Assembly: GCA_021798395.1 (NCBI GenBank)
Contig: JAJZHS010000017.1
Coordinates: 1-16,112, forward strand
Source: Pseudomonadota bacterium
GTDB taxonomy: Bacteria; Pseudomonadota; Gammaproteobacteria; Burkholderiales; Burkholderiaceae_C
Length of the DNA stretch: 16,112 nucleotides
Direction of reading: 5' to 3'
Positions 7,466 to 13,299 of this stretch are shown here, one piece after another; position 1 is the first letter of the stretch, and every line of letters starts with the position of its first letter. A program made the translations under genes and the position numbers. A model generated the notes under the pieces. That model was not told the origin of the DNA. It saw only the letters and a program-made list of their open reading frames with translations, and ran no database searches.

Positions 7466-8488
7466 TCAGCGCCACGGGCGCTCGTACGCGCCCAGGGTGT
7501 GCTGCAGCCCTTCGGACCAGCGCGCCAGCTGCGCGCTCCACGCCTCGCGCACCACGTAGCGCGACTCGGCGGCGGCAGCGTCGATCGCCTCGCGCCAGAC
7601 GCGGGTGACTTCGGCCACGTACTGCGCGCTGCGCTGGCGGCCCTCGATCTTGATCGCGGCCACGCCGTGCTCGATCAACTGGGGCAGCAATTCCAGGGTG
7701 TTCAGGCTGGTCGGCTCCTCGAGGGTGTAGCCGCGGCTGCCCTCGACCTCGAACCGGCCCTTGCACAAGGTCGGGTAGCCGCGCGGCTCGCCCGGCGCGT
7801 AGTGGTCGATCAGCACCCCGCCCAGGCGCGCCTCGACGCCGCCGTCGTCGCGCTCGTTCCAGCGCACCGCGGCCGCCGGGGAACACACTCCGGCGTTGTT
7901 CGGCGAGCAGCCGGTGGCGTACGACGACAACGCGCAGCGACCCTCGACCATCACACACAGGCTGCCGAAACCGAAAACCTCGATCTCGGCCTGCGTGTTG
8001 CGCACGACGTGCGCGACCTGCGACAGGGTCAGCACCCGCGGCAGCACCGCGCGCTGGATGCCGTAGCGCGTCCGGTAGTACTCGATCGCCTCGTACGAGG
8101 TCGCCGACGCCTGCACCGACAGGTGCAGGCGAAGCTGCGGATGCTTGCGGCGGGCGTACGCGAGCACGGCGCTGTCGGCGACGATCAGCGCATCGGCGCC
8201 GAGGTCGGCGGCGCGTTCGACGGCGTCGAACCAGGGCTGCGGATCGGTCGCCGCGGCGAAGGTGTTCAGCGCCATCAGCACGCGCGCGTTGCGCTCGTGC
8301 GCATAACGTACGCCGGTGCGCAGCTGGGCATCGTCGAAATTCAGGCCGGCAAAGGCGCGTGCGTTGGTCTGGTTGCGCAGCCCCAGATAGACCGCGTCGG
8401 CGCCGGCGTCGACGGCCAGCTGCAGCGCACGCAGCGAGCCGGCCGGACAGACCAGCTCGGGCTTGCGGCGCCCGTGTACTACTTGCAT
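7466..8488 (-). CDS. ubiU: UbiU, 4Fe-4S subunit of the O2-independent ubiquinone hydroxylase
   Basis: 340-residue U32 family protein, close to the E. coli UbiU length. It starts with ELVCPAGSLRAL, the family's TIM-barrel opening. The cluster cysteines follow the E. coli pattern: Cys-x6-Cys (LCVMVEGRC), a third 17 residues later (NNAGVC) and a fourth 40 residues further on (YPTLCKGRF), one residue more than in E. coli. The start was placed at MQVVHGRRKPELVCP, with GGAG ten bases upstream; the frame is open further up but without family similarity. It is the first gene of ubiU-ubiV-ubiT. An FNR/Dnr box about 110 bases upstream fits anaerobic induction. Confidence 0.95.
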   Translation of the reverse strand: MQVVHGRRKPELVCPAGSLRALQLAVDAGADAVYLGLRNQTNARAFAGLNFDDAQLRTGVRYAHERNARVLMALNTFAAATDPQPWFDAVERAADLGADALIVADSAVLAYARRKHPQLRLHLSVQASATSYEAIEYYRTRYGIQRAVLPRVLTLSQVAHVVRNTQAEIEVFGFGSLCVMVEGRCALSSYATGCSPNNAGVCSPAAAVRWNERDDGGVEARLGGVLIDHYAPGEPRGYPTLCKGRFEVEGSRGYTLEEPTSLNTLELLPQLIEHGVAAIKIEGRQRSAQYVAEVTRVWREAIDAAAAESRYVVREAWSAQLARWSEGLQHTLGAYERPWR

Positions 8489-8550
8489 GGGAATTGCTCT
8501 CCGCGTGACCCCGCGAGCGGGGTTCGGCGCACTGCGCCGCAACGCCGGCC

Positions 8551-8610
8551 ACTGTAGCGCGCGGCGCGCGCGCCGCGCGCGCCGCGTGGCCGCTTGCTGA
8601 CAAGGATCAA
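8551..8610 (-). promoter_or_regulatory. FNR/Dnr-type box and putative promoter of ubiUVT
   Basis: On the minus strand TTGAT-CCTT-GTCAG (8610-8597) matches TTGAT-N4-GTCAA at nine of ten specified bases. A -10-like TACAGT is at 8556-8551, 40 bases past the box, close to the spacing expected for a class I FNR site centred near -61.5. The palindrome at 8557-8580 lies between them. The start codon of ubiU is 62 bases past the -10. Anaerobic activation of ubiUVT is known in E. coli; here it is inferred from the box. Confidence 0.65.
8557..8580. repeat. Perfect 24-base GC-only palindrome in the ubiU leader/promoter
   Basis: The 24 bases are identical to their own reverse complement; each arm is GCGCGCGGCGCG. 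It directly abuts the TACAGT -10-like hexamer. It lies about 90 bases downstream of the ric stop on the same strand, so a termination role is possible, but no U-tract follows. Confidence 0.8.
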
Positions 8611-8670
8611 GTCGGCTGCGGCACCGTGCACGCCGCCGGCAGCGCGCGGATGTCGCCCGCGCCCATCGCC

Positions 8671-9357
8671 TCAGCGCGCCGCGCCCGATTCGAACCGGGG
8701 GAACAGGATGTTGTTCTCGGTGTGGATGTGCTCGGTCAGGTCGTCGGTGAACTTGCGCAGGCCGAGATACAAGGCGCGCCAGGTGTTGCAGGCGTCGTCC
8801 GGCAGCGCGAGCTCGTCGGTCAGCGCGAACAGACCGCTCAGCGCCTCGCCGTGCTCGTCGTGCTCGTCGCGCATGCGCTGGATCGGCGGGTCGAGCCGCG
8901 CGCCGGGGTTCGCCGCCATCATCGGGAACAGGATCTGCTCCTCCTTCTGCATGTGCTGCAGCAGTTCGTCGCGCATGCGCTGCAGCGCGTCGGCCAGTCC
9001 CAGCGGCGCGGCCGGATGCTCGCGGTGCACGCGCTCGACCTTCGCCGCCAGGGTGATCAGCTCGGGCAGCTCGGCGCGATGCACGTCGTGAAAGCGGGTC
9101 ACGATGTGCGCGACCAGGTCGCCGGCGGCGGCGGGAAGCGCAGGCGGTGCGCCCGGGTCGAGGGCGCCGAGTTCGGCCTCGACGGCGTCGACGTCGATGT
9201 CGCGGCGCAGCGCCGCGTCGCGCAGCGTGACGTCGCCGCCGCAGCAGAAATCGAGCCGGTAGCGGCGCAGCACCGCAGTGGCTCCGGCCAGGGTACGCGC
9301 GATGTCGCCCAGACGTTGGTCGCGCAGCGGCGCGGAGTTCGCGGAATCGGTGTTCAT
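8671..9357 (-). CDS. ric: Ric/YtfE/ScdA-family di-iron protein (iron-sulfur cluster repair, NO stress)
   Basis: 228 residues, the usual length for YtfE/ScdA/DnrN. An N-terminal ScdA_N domain (about 10-65) carries the hallmark RYRLDFCCGGD with Cys38-Cys39. A C-terminal hemerythrin-like four-helix bundle supplies di-iron ligands in HIVTRFHDVHRAELPEL, MQKEEQILFPMM, MRDEHDEHGEAL and HIHTENNILFPRF. Family members release iron to rebuild damaged Fe-S centres and act on NO. A GGAGA ribosome-binding site lies seven bases before ATG 9357. The gene is divergent from nsrR with a shared 93-base promoter region, the classic arrangement for an NsrR target. Control by NsrR is inferred from this. Confidence 0.95.
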   Translation of the reverse strand: MNTDSANSAPLRDQRLGDIARTLAGATAVLRRYRLDFCCGGDVTLRDAALRRDIDVDAVEAELGALDPGAPPALPAAAGDLVAHIVTRFHDVHRAELPELITLAAKVERVHREHPAAPLGLADALQRMRDELLQHMQKEEQILFPMMAANPGARLDPPIQRMRDEHDEHGEALSGLFALTDELALPDDACNTWRALYLGLRKFTDDLTEHIHTENNILFPRFESGAAR

Positions 9358-9387
9358 GGTGAATTCTCCAGAATGCGCAAGGGACGC

Positions 9388-9436
9388 AATGAATCGGTAG
9401 AATGAATGCCACTATAAGCGCCTATTGTTGCAGCCG
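9388..9436. promoter_or_regulatory. Overlapping divergent promoters of ric and nsrR
   Basis: ACTATAAG at 9411-9418 supplies a leftward -10 (TATAGT, 9416-9411) and a rightward -10 (TATAAG, 9413-9418), each five of six to TATAAT. The leftward promoter also has TTGCGG at 9436-9431 with a 17-base spacer. Just beside it AATGAAT occurs twice (9388-9394 and 9401-9407), centres 13 bases apart, and CGCAA occurs twice four bases apart (9376-9389). I could not find a clear NsrR palindrome, so the operator is unassigned. Confidence 0.55.
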
Positions 9437-9450
9437 CAATACCTCTTTCG

Positions 9451-9885
9451 ATGAAACTGACCTCGTTTTCCGATTTCGGCCTGCGCGCGCTGCTCGTGCT
9501 GGCGTCGAGCGAACGCCCGAGCTGGTCGAGCGCCGAGCTGTCGCTCAAGCTCGGCGTGTCGCGCGACCATCTGGTCAAGGTGCTGCAACGCCTGGCCGCG
9601 GGCGGCTACGTGCAGACCTCGCGCGGCGCCGGAGGTGGCGTGGCGCTGGCGCGCGCGCCGCAGGCGATCCGGCTCGGCACGGTGCTGTCGTGGCTCGAGG
9701 AAGGGCAGGCGCTGGCCGAGTGCTTCCGCGCCGACTCCGGCGCCTGCGTGCTGACGCCCAACTGCGCGCTGCGCGCACGGCTCGACCGCGCGCGGCGCGC
9801 GTTCTACGCCGAACTCGACCGCGACACCCTGGCCGATTGCGTGCTGCCTTCGCTGCGCGCGTTCGTCGACGCGCCACCGGACTGA
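9451..9885 (+). CDS. nsrR: NsrR, Rrf2-family nitric oxide-sensing repressor
   Basis: 144 residues with the typical opening MKLTSFSDFGLRALLVLAS and a winged helix-turn-helix (about 1-75; GVSRDHLVKVLQRLAAGGYV, SRGAGGG wing). Cluster ligands are Cys91, Cys99 and Cys105 (ECFRADSGAC, TPNCAL). Asp8, the non-cysteine ligand known from Streptomyces NsrR, is also present. NO attack on the 4Fe-4S cluster relieves repression. No strong ribosome-binding site precedes ATG 9451; the predicted transcript start is about 25 bases upstream. It is divergent from ric and its last 82 bases overlap the end of the convergent DGC-domain gene. Confidence 0.93.
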   Translation: MKLTSFSDFGLRALLVLASSERPSWSSAELSLKLGVSRDHLVKVLQRLAAGGYVQTSRGAGGGVALARAPQAIRLGTVLSWLEEGQALAECFRADSGACVLTPNCALRARLDRARRAFYAELDRDTLADCVLPSLRAFVDAPPD

Positions 9886-10283
9886 GCGACGGCCAGTTCG
9901 CGCGCCAGCGCGCTGCAGCGCGTGAGCAGCATCGCGGCCTCGGTCGGATCGAAGTCGACGTGCGCCAGCTTGCGCACGCCGGACTCGGCCAGCTGCAGAT
10001 GGCGCGTGGGCACGACGCCGGCCTGGGCCAGCGCGTGGACCACGCACTCCAGCGCGCAGCCGTCGATGGCCAGGATCGGGCGCCCGTCCTCCTGGGCGCG
10101 CTGCGCCAGGCGCACCAGCGGCTTGACCTGGCCGCCGACTCCGGCGATGCACGACATCTCGGCCTCGCCGTTGCGGTCCAGGCGCACCGCGAGATGGTTG
10201 GCAAGCTGGGCCGCGCTGGAGCAGCCCGAGCAGGCGTACACCAGCGGCAACGGCCCGCGCGGCTGGACTTCGTCGACCGTCAT
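9804..10283 (-). CDS. DGC-domain putative zinc-binding protein
   Basis: 159 residues. Residues about 12-130 match what I recall of the DGC domain family (COG4273 type): Cys18-x2-Cys21 in YACSGCSSAAQLAN, Cys45 in MSCIAGVGG, and the signature DGCALEC at 74-80 (Cys76, Cys80). The biochemical function is unknown; metal binding is assumed from the cysteines. AAGGAG lies eight bases before ATG. It follows the hemerythrin-like gene by 34 bases, so the two form an operon. The last roughly 27 residues are serine/alanine-rich, unlike the domain, and are encoded opposite the end of nsrR, an 82-base tail-to-tail overlap. Confidence 0.8.
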   Translation of the reverse strand: MTVDEVQPRGPLPLVYACSGCSSAAQLANHLAVRLDRNGEAEMSCIAGVGGQVKPLVRLAQRAQEDGRPILAIDGCALECVVHALAQAGVVPTRHLQLAESGVRKLAHVDFDPTEAAMLLTRCSALARELAVAQSGGASTNARSEGSTQSARVSRSSSA

Positions 10284-10317
10284 GTCAGGGGCTCCTTGGA
10301 AGCGGGTGCGCGCCGGG

Positions 10318-10875
10318 TCAGTCGACGCGTTCGATGCCACGACGCAGGCGCATCGCGCGGCCGACGCGCGCGAGCGCATCGTCGTCGAGCAGGCGCGCGG
10401 CCATCGGCAGCAACTCGTCGTCCTCGCGCTGCAGGTGCGCCAGGTAGCGCGCGACGAAGTCTTCGACCAGCGCCGCGTCCGGGGCCTGCGACGCGTCGAG
10501 CATGCGCTGCAACGCGTCGCGCAGCGCGCGCCACAGCGCTTCCAGCGCGCGGTGCTCGGCGCTGAGCGCGGCGGTCAGTTCGCGCAGGCACACCGGGTCG
10601 GACCCGGCCATCGATTCGAGCAGCGCCGGAAACAGGTCGCGCTCCTCGTCGGCGTGGTGCTGCGGCGCGGCCTCGTCGAAGTAGCGCATCACGCCGCGCG
10701 CCGCGTCGCGGGCCTGCGCGTCGATTCCGTGCGCCTGGACGTGCGGCACCAGCCGACGCAACAGCGCGCATTGCGCCTGCACGCGGCCATGGCACGCGGC
10801 GAGCATTTCCAGCGGAACCTCGAAACTCGGCGCCGCGCTGTTCGGTTCGCCGATGGTCACGATCGGATTGGGCAT
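10318..10875 (-). CDS. Hemerythrin-like (HHE) di-iron domain protein
   Basis: 185 residues, mostly helical. A complete set of candidate di-iron ligands is spaced as in HHE proteins: His29 (LAACHGRV), His74 and Glu78 (HHADEERDLFPAL), His108 (LSAEHRALEAL), His147 and Glu151 (YLAHLQREDDELLPMA). Such proteins bind O2 or NO or store iron; which applies here cannot be told. The ATG at 10875 has GGGGAAG upstream at good spacing; the frame stays open upstream but that part is intergenic in character. It is the first gene of an operon with the DGC-domain protein. Confidence 0.85.
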   Translation of the reverse strand: MPNPIVTIGEPNSAAPSFEVPLEMLAACHGRVQAQCALLRRLVPHVQAHGIDAQARDAARGVMRYFDEAAPQHHADEERDLFPALLESMAGSDPVCLRELTAALSAEHRALEALWRALRDALQRMLDASQAPDAALVEDFVARYLAHLQREDDELLPMAARLLDDDALARVGRAMRLRRGIERVD

Positions 10876-11175
10876 GGCACTTCCCCGGCGGGTACCGCCC
10901 CGCCCCTCGTGCATCAAGGCTAGGCGCCGATGCGGCCGCTGTCCATAAGCCTTTCGGACGATGGGGTGGTGGCTTGGCACGGCGCGGTATTTGATGTAGT
11001 ATTTTGCGTACCTATTCAAATGGAACGACCGCGCCGGATCGCAACACGCGCGCCAGGCCGCCGCCGGGCCGCACATCGATATGACGAATCGATCGTTGGC
11101 AACTTCGGCGCGCTTGCCTAAGCTTGAACTCCGCTCCATTTCGAAGACTGTCGCCGTGAACCGGACGCGTGCATC
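10876..11175. other. 300-base divergent intergenic region with an AT-rich island
   Basis: Between the hemerythrin-DGC operon (leftward) and fdxA (rightward). An AT-rich patch at about 10988-11021 stands out in GC-rich DNA. It is bounded by ATTTGA (10989-10994) and its reverse complement TCAAAT (11016-11021), 21 bases apart. A rightward promoter TTGATG (10991-10996), 16 bases, TATTCA (11013-11018) is possible but weak. TTGAT is an FNR half-site, but its partner is missing. No coding sequence is recognised here. Confidence 0.5.
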
Positions 11176-11499
11176 ATGACTTTTGTCGTCACCGAAAACT
11201 GCATCCTGTGCAAATACACCGATTGCGTCGACGTCTGCCCAGTCGACTGCTTTCGCGAAGGCCCGAACTTCCTCGCCATCGACCCCGATGAATGCATCGA
11301 CTGCGCGGTCTGCGTTCCCGAATGCCCGGCCGAAGCGATCTTCGCCGAGGAGGACGTCCCTGGCGACCAGCAGGCGTTCATCGCGCTGAACGCCGAACTG
11401 GCGAAGCAATGGCCGGCGATCACCAAGCGCAAGCCGGCGCTGCCCGACGCCGACGCCCACAAGGGCAGCCCGGGCAAGCGCGCGCGCCTGCAGCGCTGA
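11176..11499 (+). CDS. fdxA: FdxA-type 7Fe ferredoxin
   Basis: 107 residues, the family length. The pattern C9-x2-C12-x4-C17-x3-C21-P and C40-x2-C43-x2-C46-x3-C50-P matches Azotobacter ferredoxin I shifted by one residue. C9, C17 and C50 should hold the 3Fe-4S cluster, and C21, C40, C43 and C46 the 4Fe-4S cluster. The family start MTFVVTENCILCKYTDC and the tail of about 50 residues (IFAEEDVPGDQQAFIALNAEL region) are conserved. It is a low-potential electron carrier in the cytoplasm with an unknown partner. A DUF3079 gene follows 20 bases later. Confidence 0.95.
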   Translation: MTFVVTENCILCKYTDCVDVCPVDCFREGPNFLAIDPDECIDCAVCVPECPAEAIFAEEDVPGDQQAFIALNAELAKQWPAITKRKPALPDADAHKGSPGKRARLQR

Positions 11500-11518
11500 A
11501 ACCCGCGCGGAGACGGCG

Positions 11519-11758
11519 ATGGGGCGCAGATTCCCACTGCATCCGGCGCACCCCGAGCGCGTGTGCTGGGGCTGCGAGCGCTATTGCGCGGCGGATTCGA
11601 TGCGTTGCGGCAACGGTTCGGAGCGCTCGCAGCACCCGTGCGAACTGCTCGGCGACGACTGGATGGACTTCGGCCTCGACGCGCAGCGCGGCGCGGACTC
11701 CGGCGCCGACGCGGTCGCCGATCCGTCGGCTTCAGCCCCCGTGACGCGCGCCGGCTGA
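11519..11758 (+). CDS. DUF3079 family small cysteine-rich protein
   Basis: 79 residues of unknown function. The first about 52 residues match the DUF3079 pattern as I recall it: FPLHPAHPERVCWGCERYC, CGNGSERSQHP, ELLGDDWMDFG. Cys16-x2-Cys19-x3-Cys23-x6-Cys30, with Cys41 and several histidines, suggests a metal or Fe-S site. The remaining about 27 residues are low in complexity (Ala/Asp/Ser) and overlap the end of thiE on the other strand by 27 bases. GGAG lies seven bases before ATG. The 20-base gap to fdxA suggests co-transcription and a possible functional link to the ferredoxin. Confidence 0.85.
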   Translation: MGRRFPLHPAHPERVCWGCERYCAADSMRCGNGSERSQHPCELLGDDWMDFGLDAQRGADSGADAVADPSASAPVTRAG

Positions 11759-12382
11759 AGCGCGCGCGATCGCAGCCAGGCGGGAACTGGCCGCGCACGG
11801 ATCGTCGACGCCGACGATGGCGCTGACGACCGCGATGCCGTCGGCACCCGCGGCGAACACCGCGGCCGCGTTGCCGGCGTCGATGCCGCCGATCGGCACC
11901 AGCGGCTTGGCGCAGCGCGCGCGCATTGCGCGCAGCGTGGCCAGGCCCAGCGGCACGCCGGCATCGGGCTTGCTGCGCGTCGCGAACAAGGGACTGGGAC
12001 TGAAATAGTCGACTTCGAGCGCCTGGCCGGCGTCGAGTTCGTCCAGCGAGCCGACCGACAGGCCGACGAGGGCGCGCGGCAGGTGCCTGCGCACCATGTC
12101 GACCGGCATGTCGTCCTGCCCGACGTGCACGCCGTCGGCGCCGCAGGCCAACGCGACGTCGAGCCGGTCGTTGATGATCAGCGGCACGCCCGCCTGGCGC
12201 AAGCGGGGCAGCAACCGTTGCGCGCGCGCAACGAAGTCCCGCGTTCCCAAGGTCTTCTCGCGCAGCTGCACGCAGCGCACGCCGCCGCGCAGCGCGGCGT
12301 CGGCCACCGCCAGCAGCGCGTCGTCGTCGAGGCCGCCGACGACGAGGTACAAGCGCAGTGCGTCGGCCGCGGCGCGGCTCAC
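11732..12382 (-). CDS. thiE: Thiamine-phosphate synthase ThiE
   Basis: 216 residues of TIM-barrel fold. ThiE joins HMP pyrophosphate to thiazole phosphate. Visible blocks are VQLREKTLGTRDF, LIINDRLDVALACGADGVHVGQDD, the phosphate-loop region LFATRSKPDAG and IGGIDAGNAAAVFAAGADGIAVVSAI. The start is the GTG at 12382, which overlaps the thiM stop as GTGA with GGAGG seven bases upstream; translation is probably coupled. Two blocks are unusual: the common SxH motif reads LSVGS, and the usual GxGP before the F-x-T segment reads SPSP. Activity is still likely given the operon with thiM, but these changes are worth modelling. Confidence 0.9.
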   Translation of the reverse strand: MSRAAADALRLYLVVGGLDDDALLAVADAALRGGVRCVQLREKTLGTRDFVARAQRLLPRLRQAGVPLIINDRLDVALACGADGVHVGQDDMPVDMVRRHLPRALVGLSVGSLDELDAGQALEVDYFSPSPLFATRSKPDAGVPLGLATLRAMRARCAKPLVPIGGIDAGNAAAVFAAGADGIAVVSAIVGVDDPCAASSRLAAIARASAGARHGG

Positions 12383-13200
12383 GCGGCGGCCTCCAGCCGC
12401 AGGCGCGCGATGAACGCGTCCGCGTCGAGCAGATGCAGCGCGTCGAGCAGCGCAATCTGGAAGCTGCCGACGCCGCCGCCGGCAGCCTGCGCGCGTTCGG
12501 CAGCCAGTTCCCCGGCCACGCCCAGGTACGCCATCGCCGCCACCGTCGCGCGCCAGCGGTCGGGCTGCACCGCGGCGAACGCGGCCACCAGCGCGCTGGC
12601 GCCGCACCCGACTCCGGTGACGCGGGTCATCCAGACATGGCCGTTGTCCAGCCACGCCAGTCGGCCGCGCGCGTCGACGATCAAGTCGCGCGCGCCGGAC
12701 ACGCAGACCACCGCACCGCTGGCGCGGCTCAGGGCGCGCGCCGCGTCGAACGCCGAATCGGCCCGCGCCAGCGAGTCGACCCCGCGCGCGGCGGATTCGT
12801 GTCCGGCCACCGCCATGATTTCCGCCGCGTTGCCGCGCAGCACGTCGGGCTCGGCGGCCTGGCGCAGCGCGGCCACCGTGGCCTTCCGGTACGCGGTCGC
12901 GCCGGCGCCAACAGGGTCGAGCACCACCGGGGTGCCGCGGGCGCGCGCGGCCAGCAGCGCCAGCCGCATCGATTCGACCCACTCGGGCTGCAGGGTGCCG
13001 ATGTTCAGCACCACGGCGCCGGCCAGCCGCGCCATGTCCTCGACTTCTTCGCGCGCGTGCACCATGACCGGCGACGCGCCGGCGGCGAGCAGCAGGTTGG
13101 CGTTGAAGTTCATGACGACGAAATTCGTCACGTTGTGCACCAGCGGGCACGCGGCACGCAACGCGCGCACGTCGTCCCACAGATCCTCGGCGCGCAGCAT
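12379..13200 (-). CDS. thiM: Hydroxyethylthiazole kinase ThiM
   Basis: 273-residue ribokinase-fold enzyme that phosphorylates 4-methyl-5-hydroxyethylthiazole in thiamine salvage. Family blocks are HNVTNFVVMNFNANLLLAAGASPVM (seen as HNVTNFVVMNFNAN then LLLAAGASPVM), DPVGAGATAYR, RGNAAEIMAVAG and TGVGCGASAL, the last holding the conserved cysteine near the catalytic site. GGGAGG lies eight bases before ATG 13200. It is the first gene of thiM-thiE; no other thi gene is in the window, so the pair looks like a salvage module. An FNR/Dnr box sits 56-69 bases before the start. Confidence 0.95.
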   Translation of the reverse strand: MLRAEDLWDDVRALRAACPLVHNVTNFVVMNFNANLLLAAGASPVMVHAREEVEDMARLAGAVVLNIGTLQPEWVESMRLALLAARARGTPVVLDPVGAGATAYRKATVAALRQAAEPDVLRGNAAEIMAVAGHESAARGVDSLARADSAFDAARALSRASGAVVCVSGARDLIVDARGRLAWLDNGHVWMTRVTGVGCGASALVAAFAAVQPDRWRATVAAMAYLGVAGELAAERAQAAGGGVGSFQIALLDALHLLDADAFIARLRLEAAA

Positions 13201-13227
13201 CGGTCGGCCTCCCGGGCAAAAACGCCG

Positions 13228-13269
13228 ATTCTGCGGCGCCGTCCCGGGCCCGGGATTGATCGCGGTCAA
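13228..13269 (-). promoter_or_regulatory. FNR/Dnr box and putative class II promoter of thiM-thiE
   Basis: TTGAT-CGCG-GTCAA at 13256-13269 (plus-strand reading) is an exact match to the TTGAT-N4-GTCAA form of the FNR/Dnr site. On the minus strand CAGAAT (13233-13228) lies exactly 22 bases past the box, the class II FNR spacing, and would start transcription about 20 bases before the thiM ATG. The palindrome TCCCGGGCCCGGGA (13242-13255) sits in between. The box could also serve the divergent hemerythrin gene. Confidence 0.6.
13242..13255. repeat. Perfect palindrome abutting the thiM FNR/Dnr box
   Basis: TCCCGGGCCCGGGA is its own reverse complement and ends one base before TTGAT. There is no same-strand gene ending just upstream on the minus strand, so termination is not a good explanation for it. 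Confidence 0.75.
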
Positions 13270-13292
13270 GCCGGCCGGGCAAGCGCTATGAT
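13265..13292 (+). promoter_or_regulatory. Putative promoter of the small hemerythrin-like gene
   Basis: TATGAT (13287-13292) is a five-of-six -10, with the right half of the FNR/Dnr box (GTCAAG, 13265-13270) at the -35 position, 16 bases away. The predicted start of transcription falls at about 13299-13300, the A of the ATG, so the mRNA may be leaderless. The 17-base gap between box and -10 does not fit class II activation. Confidence 0.4.
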
Positions 13293-13299
13293 CGCGCGG

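Noticed and set aside
11075..11093. Two ATCGAT hexamers with centres 13 bases apart
   Set aside because: The hexamers are short self-palindromes with no wider symmetry and no known consensus; not enough to call an operator.
10876..11460. Upstream extension of the hemerythrin-like frame opposite fdxA
   Set aside because: It is antisense to a clear ferredoxin and across an intergenic region; the ATG at 10875 has a good ribosome-binding site.
12358..13299. Long upstream extension of the small hemerythrin-like frame opposite thiM
   Set aside because: This part is antisense to thiM and low in complexity; hemerythrin similarity and the promoter place the start near 13300.
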